From Devosia sp. 66-14 (lineage in GTDB: Bacteria; Pseudomonadota; Alphaproteobacteria; Rhizobiales; Devosiaceae): a stretch of 64,000 bases of DNA. Location of the stretch: contig MKVB01000001.1 of assembly GCA_001899085.1 (NCBI GenBank), positions 30,639 through 94,638 of the forward strand, given 5' to 3'. Each line of letters opens with the position of its first letter. Position 1 is the first letter of the stretch. Under the pieces are notes generated by a model. The model made no database searches and was not told the origin of the DNA. It was given only the letters and a program-made list of their open reading frames with translations. Positions 10,753 through 19,212 of the stretch are shown piece by piece. Position numbers and translations under genes: made by a program.

Positions 10753-11259
10753 ATGGCTGGCAGCGTGAACAAGGTCATCCTGGTGGGCAATCTCGGCAAC
10801 GACCCCGAGGTGCGGAACCTGCCGTCGGGCGGCAAGGTGGTGAACCTGAGCGTCGCGACCTCGGATCAGTGGCGCGACAAGAATACCGGCGAGCGCAAGG
10901 AGCGCACCGAGTGGCACCGCGTGGTGATCTTCTCGGAAGGTCTCGTGCGCGTCGCCGAGCAGTATCTGCGCAAGGGCGCCAAGGTCTATATCGAGGGCTC
11001 GCTGCAGACCCGCAAATGGCAGGATCAGTCCGGCCAGGACAAGTATTCGACCGAGATCGTGCTGCAGGGCTTCAACTCGACGCTGACCATGCTCGATGGC
11101 CGCGGCGACGGTGAAGGCGCTTCGGGTGGTGGTGGTTTCTCGAGCCCGCGCGAATCCAGCGGTGGCGGCTTTGGTGGCCCGCCGGCCCGGCAGGAGCGTC
11201 GCCCGAGCTCGGCGCCGGCGTTCGAGTCCGGCTCGATGGATGACGACATCCCGTTCTGA
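10753..11259 (+). CDS. ssb: Single-stranded DNA-binding protein
   Basis: The 168-aa SSB begins with the typical [20 protein letters not shown]. It has an OB fold over about residues 1-110, a Gly/Ser/Pro-rich linker and the acidic tip MDDDIPF that recruits repair and replication partners. It coats single-stranded DNA in replication, recombination and repair. Its ribosome binding site is GGAAAGGAAAG just before the ATG. A LexA box overlaps its promoter, and a hairpin terminator follows. Confidence 0.97.
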   Translation: MAGSVNKVILVGNLGNDPEVRNLPSGGKVVNLSVATSDQWRDKNTGERKERTEWHRVVIFSEGLVRVAEQYLRKGAKVYIEGSLQTRKWQDQSGQDKYSTEIVLQGFNSTLTMLDGRGDGEGASGGGGFSSPRESSGGGFGGPPARQERRPSSAPAFESGSMDDDIPF

Positions 11260-11286
11260 CGGCAAGCCGCCGCAGCGTACGCGCTT

Positions 11287-11313
11287 CAAACGGGTCGCCC
11301 AGGCGGCCCGTTT
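11287..11313 (+). terminator. Rho-independent terminator of ssb
   Basis: AAACGGGTCGCC (11287-11298) pairs with GGCGGCCCGTTT (11301-11312) with one G-U pair. The stem is followed by TTTTCATTTC. It stands 28 bases after the ssb stop. Confidence 0.7.
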
Positions 11314-11372
11314 TCATTTCGGGGCGGCGCGCCACAACAGCACTGAGCGGGTCGGGAGCCTGAGCCTCGCGA

Positions 11373-12149
11373 TCACTCCGGGCGGATGCGGCCCCAGGTC
11401 ACCAGAGTCCTGACCGTATAGGCCAGTTGGCCGTCGACCGCATGGGGCGCCAGCAGCGCGGCGAGTTCGGCGTCGAACGCTGCGGTCCGGCTGCCCAGTT
11501 TCGAGTAGGCCCAGGTGTCGCGCGAGTGCTGGCACTTGATGAAGTCATCGATGCTCTGGCTGAACGGCGCGGCGAAGAACTCACGACCGGCCACATCGAC
11601 GTGGCCGCCAAAGTTGCCCGCGATGGCATCCGGCCATCGGGGTTCGAACGGGCGGCCGGTGACCTCCATCACCCATTTGGCGAGGAAACTTTTCCACTCG
11701 CTATCCCAGGGCGGCTCGAAAGCGTCGTCGCCGGAGACCGCTGCAAAGATATGGCCTGGCGCGGCGTGGGCCCGCAGCCGTGGAAACAGCCGATCGAGCT
11801 GCATCCAGTGGATGCTGGCGGCAGCCACCGTCAGGTCGAAGCTCCAGCCGTCCATTGGCGCATCTTCGGCGAACCCGTTTATCCAGTGGAGGTTCGGGGC
11901 TCGCCCGTCGGGGAGCGTCTGTCCCAGCGCGATCATGTTCTGCGACGGATCGACCGCGACGACGCTGGCGAAGGATCGTGTCAGCGGCCGGGACACCTTG
12001 CCCGGCCCGCATCCGATATCCAGCACCGCATCACGGCGGGGCGCCAGCGCGGCAAGGTGAGCGAAGACCGCCTCAGGGTAGGGCGGACGAAAGGGGTAGA
12101 GTTCGACGACCTCGCCGAGTTCGAACGACGCTCCGGGACGGTTCTGCAT
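11373..12149 (-). CDS. Class I SAM-dependent methyltransferase
   Basis: A 258-residue methyltransferase. Motif I DAVLDIGCGPGKVSRPLTR (about 40-58) binds S-adenosylmethionine, VVAVDPSQNMIALGQ is the acidic post-I loop, and FDLTVAAASIHWMQLDRLFP is the methyltransferase type 11 post-II segment. The C-terminal part fits small-molecule methyltransferases (the UbiE/trans-aconitate-like group), but the substrate is unknown. It lies downstream of the LuxR-type regulator on the same strand with a 57-base gap, so joint transcription is possible. Confidence 0.85.
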   Translation of the reverse strand: MQNRPGASFELGEVVELYPFRPPYPEAVFAHLAALAPRRDAVLDIGCGPGKVSRPLTRSFASVVAVDPSQNMIALGQTLPDGRAPNLHWINGFAEDAPMDGWSFDLTVAAASIHWMQLDRLFPRLRAHAAPGHIFAAVSGDDAFEPPWDSEWKSFLAKWVMEVTGRPFEPRWPDAIAGNFGGHVDVAGREFFAAPFSQSIDDFIKCQHSRDTWAYSKLGSRTAAFDAELAALLAPHAVDGQLAYTVRTLVTWGRIRPE

Positions 12150-12206
12150 CTGGTTGACCTCGCACCTCGCGGCTCATGTCTGTCGCCCACCGCCGGTTGG
12201 CAAGGG

Positions 12207-13346
12207 TCAAAGCGACAGCGAGGCGGCGAGACGCATCAGTTCGGCCTGCCGGTGCGTGCTGGTTTTGGCGAACAGGCGGAGCAGATGGGTACGCGTCGTG
12301 CCGAGCCCGACGCCCAGTTGCCGCGCCGCTTCGGCGGGGGTAGCGCCGGTGGCGATGGCGGCAAGGACGCGGGTTTCGGCGGGCGTGAGGCCGTAGAGCG
12401 CGGCGAGGGCATCACCCGCCGACAATTGCCGCGCCGGCCCGACCGCGACGAACACCGCGGCCGCGGCACGGGGCGCGAGGCTGGCGCGAAACGGCGAGTA
12501 GCGCAGCGGCAGAACGTGCAATACCGCCGGGCCGGCGCGGCGCTGCAGGGCGATGCCGCCCGGGTTGCCGAGCCCGCTTTCCTGTCGCCCGGCATGGGGC
12601 AGCAGCGCCTCGAGTGCCTGCGACTGTGACGGTGTCGGCAGCACCAGCCGTCCGCGGACCTCGCGCAGCCCGTCATCCTCGCTGAGCAGATCGTGCCCAC
12701 TGCGGTTGGCATGCACGATCTCCAGCGCCTCGTCGACCAGCAGGATCGGCGTCGGCGCGGCATCGAGCGTCGCCGCGAACGTCGCTGTCGTCACCGCGCT
12801 GATGTCGAGCATCCGGCTGATCGCCGCGGCGCGGCGGATATGCGGCGCCAGCAGCCGCACCAGGTCGATCTCCGCGCCGCCTATCGGGCCATCGGAGACA
12901 TGCCGGGCGAAGCCGACCGAGCAGTAGTTGTCGCGCTCGCGGGTAATGGCGACCGCCATCAGGTCGCTGATGCCCTGCGGCGCGATCCACTCGTGGAAGT
13001 AGGAGCTGTCGGGCCACTCGATGGCCGAACGCACGCGGGACAGCACCTGGGGTTCGCCGATCTCGAACGCCCCGATGGCCGCCGGGCCGCCCCATTGTTC
13101 GATGATGGCCGGCCCGAACTCGGAGAGCCGTGCCGCGTAATCGGGGGCAATGCCGCTGGTCACATTCAGCAGCGGCCTGCCGGAGGCGGCCGTCCAGATG
13201 GTGAACATGGCGTTGCTGAAGCGGAGCGCGCCGCGCAGCTCGGCGAGCGTATCCTCCCAGCGCAACGGGTCGAGCGCACAGTCGTAGACCATGCCCACCA
13301 GCCGCGACAGCGCTGTGGCATCAATGCTCGTGCCTGCCAGAACCAT
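12207..13346 (-). CDS. LuxR-family transcriptional regulator
   Basis: About 379 aa from the ATG at 13346, which has a strong GGAAGGAA just upstream; the open frame extends further but without such a site. The C-terminal 65 residues are a LuxR helix-turn-helix (LTPAETRVLAAIATGATPAE, then AARQLGVGLGTTRTHLLRLF). A PAS-like segment (TPILLVDEALEIVHANRSG) precedes it, as in many alphaproteobacterial LuxR solo regulators. No autoinducer-binding domain is evident. The effector and targets are unknown; the methyltransferase downstream is a candidate. Confidence 0.88.
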   Translation of the reverse strand: MVLAGTSIDATALSRLVGMVYDCALDPLRWEDTLAELRGALRFSNAMFTIWTAASGRPLLNVTSGIAPDYAARLSEFGPAIIEQWGGPAAIGAFEIGEPQVLSRVRSAIEWPDSSYFHEWIAPQGISDLMAVAITRERDNYCSVGFARHVSDGPIGGAEIDLVRLLAPHIRRAAAISRMLDISAVTTATFAATLDAAPTPILLVDEALEIVHANRSGHDLLSEDDGLREVRGRLVLPTPSQSQALEALLPHAGRQESGLGNPGGIALQRRAGPAVLHVLPLRYSPFRASLAPRAAAAVFVAVGPARQLSAGDALAALYGLTPAETRVLAAIATGATPAEAARQLGVGLGTTRTHLLRLFAKTSTHRQAELMRLAASLSL

Positions 13347-13465
13347 CTGTTCCTTCCGCGCCCCCCGCGGAAAACCGGCGCAGCCTCCACCATTTGGTAG
13401 ACGACCGCAATTCACGAAGCGTGTTCCCTCGCGTGGATTTTTCCGGCCGTCCGAGGAGACCACCG

Positions 13466-14010
13466 ATGCGCCACCTGTTCGCCTTCGCCTGCCTGCTATT
13501 CGCTCTCATCGGCACGGCGCATGCCGACGAGAAGGCTTTCCAGAATCCGCTGAACGGCAAGAACCGGCTCGACTACTGCTATAGCTGGCAGACCGGCTGC
13601 GGGCATGAAGCAGCCGACGCGTTCTGCGCCGGCAAGGGCTTCCAGAATGCCACCAGCTTTCAGATCGCCAAGGGCGCCGGGCTGCTTACGCCGACACGCA
13701 CCCTTGGCGATGGTTCGGTGTGCGACGGTCCGACCTGCGACAGCTTCGGCACCATCACCTGCTACAAGCCCGGCGCCGGCGATGTCTATATCGAGCCCAA
13801 GGTGAAGGGCGTGCGGGTGGATTGGTGTTTTGCCTGGCAGAAGGGCTGCGGGCAGAAGGCGGCCGATGCGTTCTGCCAATCGAAGGGTTACGCCGCGGCC
13901 GCGAAATTCTCCAAGGCCAAGAGTTCGGCCCGACCCGCGTGCTCAGCACCGGCCAGCTCTGCGACGACACCAATTGCGATGGTTTCGCTTCGCTGCAGTG
14001 CACCAAATAG
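13466..14010 (+). pseudogene. Secreted protein with two Cys-rich repeats, frameshifted in the second
   Basis: Translation from the ATG at 13466 (GAGGAG upstream) gives a signal peptide (MRHLFAFACLLFALIGTAHA) and two tandem modules of about 60 residues. Module 1 has DYCYSWQTGCGHEAADAFCA and ends CDSFGTITC. Module 2 starts DWCFAWQKGCGQKAADAFCQ. Near 13921 the frame breaks: its expected end, EFGPTRVLSTGQLCDDTNCD then GFASLQC, is in another frame and closes at 14010. One inserted base after GCCAAG would restore a protein of about 181 aa. Without it the original frame runs to 14071 with an unrelated tail. This is either a true one-base deletion or a sequencing error. Confidence 0.7.
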
Positions 14011-14039
14011 CGTCCGCCATCCAGATCCGGCTTCGACGC

Positions 14040-15935
14040 TCAGCCGACCAGTCGTGGCGATCGGATGTTGACCGGCGCCACGACGCTCTGGTTCCGCCCC
14101 TGACCCTTTGCATCGTAGAGCGCCAGGTCGGCGGTGCTGATCAGCCATGAACCGTCATGCACGGCATCCTCGTCGCGCGGATCGATGGCGGCGACGCCGA
14201 TGCTGATCGTCGTTACCCGCCAGGGCAGGTTGCGAGCGTGCGGGATGGCCAGCGCCTGGACCTGTCGACACAGCTCGGTGGCGATGCCGCGGGCTGCCTC
14301 GACATCGGTATCGGGCAACAGCAGCGCCATCTCCTCTCCACCGTAGCGGGCGGCGAGGTCGGTGGGCCGGCGGGCGCTCATCGCCACGACCGAGGCGATC
14401 GACTTGAGACAGGTGTCGCCGGCCAGGTGGCCGTGATCGTCGTTGAAGCGCTTGAAGCGATCGGCATCGATCATCAGCAACGACAGCGGACTGGAGAGGC
14501 GGCGGGCCCGCGCCACCTCGCGGGTAAGCGCGGCGTCGAAGGCCCGGCGGTTGGCGATGCCGGTCAGGCCGTCGCGCATCGCGAGGCTTTCGAGCTTCAG
14601 CTCCAGGCGCTTGCGCTCACTGATGTCTCGCGTCACCCCGACCACCGACAGTCGCTCGGATTGCTCGGCTGCGATCCGCAGCGAGGTTTCGAGCCAGATT
14701 TCGTGCCCGTCCTTGTGCTGGACGCGGAACGACACCGTCTCCTGTTCGGAACGGCCGTCGCGCAGCCGCGCGGCTGCCGCTTCCACGGCGGGCCGATCGA
14801 GCGGGTTCACCACCTCGAAGGCGTTCTTGCCCAGCATGTCCTCGGGCCGGTGGCCGGTCAGGCGTTCGAGGGCAGGGGAGATATAGGTGCGCGTGCCGTC
14901 GCTCTCGAAGCGTTCCACCAGGTCGCTGGCGCTTTCGGCGAGCAGCCGGAACTCGGCCTCCTTCTGCTGGAGGACGCCTTCGCTGCGCTGCCGGCGTCGA
15001 ATCTGTTCGACCAGCCGCAGCCCGAGCAAACCGGCTGCGAGCGTCAGACCCAGGGTGATGGCGCCGCGCTGCACGGCGCCACGTCCCCAACTGGCGAGCA
15101 CCTGGTCATGCGAGACCGCCACCACCGAGACCACCGGATAGCGCGTGCCGCGGTCGAAGCCGCTGATGCGCCGATGACCGTCTATCGCTGAATCGTAGTG
15201 GTAGGCGCCCGAGGGATCGGCGACGGCGTCGGCGTCGAACAGTTCGCCTTCGCCGAGATCTTCGTCGAGCAGATCGGGGTGATAGGGCTTGCGGCTGAGC
15301 AACAGGCCGGTGCTGTCGTAGAGGCTGATCGTGCCGAGCGTCCCGACATCGATGCCGTCGTAGACATCGGCGAAGTAGCGGGCATCGATCGCTGCCACCA
15401 CCACGCCGCCGAAGCTGCCATCCGGCTTGTCGAAGCGGCGGCTCACCGTGGTGATCATGGCGTCGTTCTCGGCGCCGCGGACTGGCGCGCCGAAGGAAAG
15501 CGCGTCGCTGCTGGAATTCATGTGGGCACGGAAATAGCCATAGGTACTCTGGTTGTCGCCCGGCGGCATGTTCGCCGCCGTGGTCACCATCCAGTTGCCG
15601 TCGGCACCGTAGACGTAGATGCCGCGCAGCCGTTGGGCACTGTCCATGGTGCGCAGCATGAACGCTTCGGTGCGTCTCAGCGCGTCGGGATCGAGCCCGG
15701 CGGTTTCGAGCTGGAAACTTACCAGCGACACTGCCTGGTCGGCGATCTCGTAGGTATCCTCGGCGTGCTGGCGCATCGAGCGGGCGAGATTCTGGGTGTC
15801 GAGCTCGGCCTTGCCCACGGCGGCATCGTAGGCCACCCACTCGCGCCAGCCTTCCAGCACGACGATCGCCGCACAGATCGCAGCGACGAACAGCGCCGCG
15901 CGCCTGGTCAACGATTTCGGGGCCGTTCGGGCCAT
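14040..15935 (-). CDS. Membrane-bound diguanylate cyclase (Cache-PAS-GGDEF)
   Basis: A 631-residue protein predicted to make cyclic di-GMP. It has a first transmembrane helix (about 13-30), a periplasmic Cache-like sensor domain (about 40-280), a second helix (AITLGLTLAAGLLGLRLV, about 290-310), a PAS domain (about 325-445) and a C-terminal GGDEF domain. The active-site loop is GGEEM, a G-G-E-E variant expected to be active. RPTD, five residues upstream, matches the RxxD inhibitory I-site, so product feedback is likely. The ligand sensed outside is unknown. No EAL domain is present. Confidence 0.93.
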   Translation of the reverse strand: MARTAPKSLTRRAALFVAAICAAIVVLEGWREWVAYDAAVGKAELDTQNLARSMRQHAEDTYEIADQAVSLVSFQLETAGLDPDALRRTEAFMLRTMDSAQRLRGIYVYGADGNWMVTTAANMPPGDNQSTYGYFRAHMNSSSDALSFGAPVRGAENDAMITTVSRRFDKPDGSFGGVVVAAIDARYFADVYDGIDVGTLGTISLYDSTGLLLSRKPYHPDLLDEDLGEGELFDADAVADPSGAYHYDSAIDGHRRISGFDRGTRYPVVSVVAVSHDQVLASWGRGAVQRGAITLGLTLAAGLLGLRLVEQIRRRQRSEGVLQQKEAEFRLLAESASDLVERFESDGTRTYISPALERLTGHRPEDMLGKNAFEVVNPLDRPAVEAAAARLRDGRSEQETVSFRVQHKDGHEIWLETSLRIAAEQSERLSVVGVTRDISERKRLELKLESLAMRDGLTGIANRRAFDAALTREVARARRLSSPLSLLMIDADRFKRFNDDHGHLAGDTCLKSIASVVAMSARRPTDLAARYGGEEMALLLPDTDVEAARGIATELCRQVQALAIPHARNLPWRVTTISIGVAAIDPRDEDAVHDGSWLISTADLALYDAKGQGRNQSVVAPVNIRSPRLVG

Positions 15936-16101
15936 GAGGCGAGGTTTCAGCTACACAATCTGGTGCAGTCTGTGTGCCATGATCTCGTTAACATCGCTAG
16001 AAGCCGGTCCTTAGCATCGTCCCTCATGCGTTCACCAAAAACGACAACGGACGGCCAATGGCCGCCCGTGCAAACGCGTATCGAAACGGTGGCGCGAACG
16101 C

Positions 16102-16635
16102 CTATTTGGTGAACGGCACGGAGGCCTTGAGCATCTCGCCGGTGGCGTTGAAGATCACCTGGAAATCGACGCCGATCGCCTGGCCCTTGCCCTTGAGCAC
16201 GATCGCAGCGGTGACGGTCAGGTCGTTGCCTTCCTCGTCCTTGTTCCGCTCCTTGAGGTTGAACACGATGTTGTCGCCCGATTTCTTGCCGACCGCGAGG
16301 CCGGAGAAGGTGACGTTCGAAGTCATGGCGGCTTCGTAGCGGCGGGCCGCGTCGTTATAGGCCAGCGTGCCGTTGACGGCGAGGCTGGTGCCCGCGAGGG
16401 TGCAGCGGCCCGAATAGTTGACCTTGTCGGAGTTGCCTTCGCTGAGCGACAGGCGGCAGACCACGGACTCGCTGTCGGCCCCGACCAGTGTGCCGCGGCC
16501 CTTCCAGCTGCCGAGATAGGATTTCAGCAGCGCCACGTCCGCCGGTGCGGCCATTGCGGGGGCAACGGCCATCGGGGTTGCGGCAAGCAGACCGGCGAGC
16601 GCGAGTATTCGCGGCAGGGGTCCGAAGAGCTTCAT
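16102..16635 (-). CDS. Small secreted protein coupled to the RND exporter gene
   Basis: A 177-residue protein with a signal peptide (RILALAGLLAATPMAVAPAM, cleavage near AMA-AP). The mature domain (LLKSYLGSWKGRGTLVG onward) is beta-rich, with two cysteines (VVCRLS and GRCTL) likely to form a disulfide, and looks like a small lipocalin-like barrel. The ATG overlaps the stop of the upstream RND gene (ATGA), so translation is coupled. A periplasmic accessory or lipid-binding role for the exporter is inferred. Confidence 0.75.
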   Translation of the reverse strand: MKLFGPLPRILALAGLLAATPMAVAPAMAAPADVALLKSYLGSWKGRGTLVGADSESVVCRLSLSEGNSDKVNYSGRCTLAGTSLAVNGTLAYNDAARRYEAAMTSNVTFSGLAVGKKSGDNIVFNLKERNKDEEGNDLTVTAAIVLKGKGQAIGVDFQVIFNATGEMLKASVPFTK

Positions 16636-18929
16636 TTCTTAACGCCTCCAAGCGGATGAAAGAATCGCCCCCCGGCGACCAGCAGTGCAGGCAGGATGAA
16701 CACATCCCCGATGACTGCAAAGCCGAGAGTTATCACAAACAGCGTCCCGAACAATGCGACCTGCGGCAGTTCGGAGAACATGACGATTGCCGTACCAGAG
16801 CACAGGATCAGTGTCGCGGCGATGATCGCGCCGCCGATACGCTCCATGGTGTGATGGATCGCATCCATGTGCGAGCGGCCCTCTTCTCGTCGCGCGTGCA
16901 GGTAGTGCGACAGGAAGTGCGTGGTGTCGTCGACCGCGATACCGAAGGCGATGGTCAGCGACAGCACGGTGGTCAGCTGCAGCCCGGCACCCGACCACCA
17001 GAGATAGGCCTCGGTGCCCAGGATCGGGAACAGGTTGGGAATCGCCGTCGCCACCGCCACGCGGAGCGAACGGAAGGCCCAGCCGATGAGGAACAGGTTG
17101 ACGATCACTGAGATGGTGAGGTCGAGCTGCAGGCCGCGCACGATGTTGTCGGTGGCATAGGTGGTCATCACCCGGAAGCCACCGACCTCGGCGCCCTCGA
17201 TGCCCGCCGCCTTGACGTCGGCCTGGATGCCCTCCTTGAGCTTCACCAGCTCTTCGGAATCGATGATCGTCGGCATGAAACCGGTGATCAGCGCATGCAT
17301 GCCGTCATCGGAGACGAAGCGGCGCTTCAGGTCGCCCACGGCGTTGAAGATCTGCTCGCGGGTGAAGCCGGAGTCGGCGTAGTGGGTGAAGGCGGCGGCC
17401 GAGATGACCTTGTTGGCGCCGAGGTGCTTTTCGACGATGTCGTGCACCAGCTTGATGGTCTTGTAGTCCTCGTCGCCGACGTCGGACACGCCTTCCTTGA
17501 GCGGAATGCTGACATAGAGCGGCGCCACGCCGCCGACGCCCTGGTCGATCTGCTCGGCCGCGGTCAGCGCTGTCGAGCCCTTGGCCATGAAGTCTTCGAA
17601 CGAGAAATGCGGCTGGATCAGGAAGTAGGGGATCAGCAGCAGGCCGGTGCCGACAATGGCGAGGGCCGCGATCGGCCGACCGAACTTGCGGGCCATGAAC
17701 CAGGCCAGCGGGATCGGGGCGGTGATGGCGAAGCTCGGCTTGGGCGCCTTGAAGCCCAGCCGCACCGCCAGCTTCAGCACCAACGGCAGGAACGTCATCA
17801 GGCAGATGAAGTTGGTCAGCGACGCCAGCACGCCGGCCTGGGAGAATTCCTGGATGCCCTGGCCCGCGGTCAGCGACAGCGAAGCGAACGAGACCAGCGT
17901 GGTCAGCATGGTCAGCGCGCTGGCCGGGCCCACCACGCGCACCGTCTCGTCGACGGCTTTGTAGGGGTCCATGCCTTCTCGCCAGTAGGCGAGCCAGTTG
18001 AAGATGAAGAATAAGCTCTCGGCGAACGCGATCACCAGGACGATCGTCGTCACTATGATGGTGAGGAAGGAGAACGAGCCGAACAGGAAGACGATCAGGC
18101 CCATCACCCACAGGATGGCGATGAACGGCGTCGCGGCGACGAGCACGGCGCCCCAGAAGGAGCGCAGCGACAGCAGCGCGATCAGCGAGCCGAGCGCGAA
18201 GCCATAGATGGTGAACTTGATCTGGTCGCCGACTGCGGCGCTCAGCATCTCGGAGGTCCAGATCGGGGGGCCGGTCAGTTCGACCTGCACATCCGTGCCC
18301 TCGTAGTCCTTCACCACATCGCGCAGCGACGCGATCATCTGTTTGGTGCCGCCCCCCTTGGTCATCTCGGGGTCGGGGAACACGATGATCACCACCCCGG
18401 ACAGGTCCGGGTTGATGAGGTTCCGCATCATCGGGTCGTTCTGGTAGAGTTCGGTGAGTGCGGTCTTGACCTCTTCAGGGCTGCCGAGCCCCTCGGGCAC
18501 CGCCGGCAGCGTCGTACCGTCCGGACCCGGCTTGCGCAGGGTGAACGCCGACATCGTGCCGGTGACATATTCACTGTTCGACAGGTCCAGCGCCATGGCG
18601 CGGATCGTCTCGATGGTGGCCGGGTTGGTCAGGTCAGGCGAATTGACCAACAGGTAGATGTCGTTCTCGAACGTGCCGAACGTGTTCGCCAGGTGCTCGT
18701 AGTTGTCGTATTCCTCGCCCGAGTGCGCAAACACCCGCAGCATATCGCCGTCGACACTGGCGCGCGGGACCTGGGTCGCGCAGAACACCGTCATCAACAG
18801 AACAAAGACGGCTATGACACGCGGCTGCTTGAGCGTGAGGTGCCCGAGCACCTCCAGGCCGAAGCCGATGGAACGATCATGCCCGAAGGCCCAGTTCCAG
18901 AGCCGGCCCAGCAGAGTATTCTTCGACAA
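16632..18929 (-). CDS. RND superfamily (MMPL-type) exporter
   Basis: A 765-residue inner-membrane protein with the 12-helix, two-large-loop layout of the RND/MMPL family. Helix 1 is near 33-50. The first periplasmic loop includes DGDMLRVFAHSGEEYDNYEH. A cluster of helices follows from about 200 to 400, then a second loop and helices from about 600 to 750, with FGIAVDDTTHFLSHYLHARR carrying the helix-10 Asp-Asp expected for proton relay. Relatives move hydrophobic molecules such as lipids or hopanoids; the cargo here is unknown. No membrane-fusion protein or outer-membrane channel gene is adjacent. Confidence 0.88.
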   Translation of the reverse strand: MSKNTLLGRLWNWAFGHDRSIGFGLEVLGHLTLKQPRVIAVFVLLMTVFCATQVPRASVDGDMLRVFAHSGEEYDNYEHLANTFGTFENDIYLLVNSPDLTNPATIETIRAMALDLSNSEYVTGTMSAFTLRKPGPDGTTLPAVPEGLGSPEEVKTALTELYQNDPMMRNLINPDLSGVVIIVFPDPEMTKGGGTKQMIASLRDVVKDYEGTDVQVELTGPPIWTSEMLSAAVGDQIKFTIYGFALGSLIALLSLRSFWGAVLVAATPFIAILWVMGLIVFLFGSFSFLTIIVTTIVLVIAFAESLFFIFNWLAYWREGMDPYKAVDETVRVVGPASALTMLTTLVSFASLSLTAGQGIQEFSQAGVLASLTNFICLMTFLPLVLKLAVRLGFKAPKPSFAITAPIPLAWFMARKFGRPIAALAIVGTGLLLIPYFLIQPHFSFEDFMAKGSTALTAAEQIDQGVGGVAPLYVSIPLKEGVSDVGDEDYKTIKLVHDIVEKHLGANKVISAAAFTHYADSGFTREQIFNAVGDLKRRFVSDDGMHALITGFMPTIIDSEELVKLKEGIQADVKAAGIEGAEVGGFRVMTTYATDNIVRGLQLDLTISVIVNLFLIGWAFRSLRVAVATAIPNLFPILGTEAYLWWSGAGLQLTTVLSLTIAFGIAVDDTTHFLSHYLHARREEGRSHMDAIHHTMERIGGAIIAATLILCSGTAIVMFSELPQVALFGTLFVITLGFAVIGDVFILPALLVAGGRFFHPLGGVKK

Positions 18930-19212
18930 TAGATTCGTCCTCTAGACGGTAGCGCCCCGCGTCAGGCGCGGATTACTACGGATTCACGCGCCATGCGTCC
19001 AGCCGTTTGAGCAAGCGGCCCCGGCTTGATTGCGGCGCAAAGCGGCGATTCCGGCCCAAAGTTGCCGCAAACCCACGGCATTGTGTAGTTGCGCGAAGCG
19101 TGGCTCCCTTGCCAATACCGTGGACATCTTGTCGGCCATCGAGCGCCGATTGGTCTTCGGAACGGGAATCGCCTAAAGCTTCCGCCAGGTTTCATAGTTC
19201 GAAAACGGCCCC

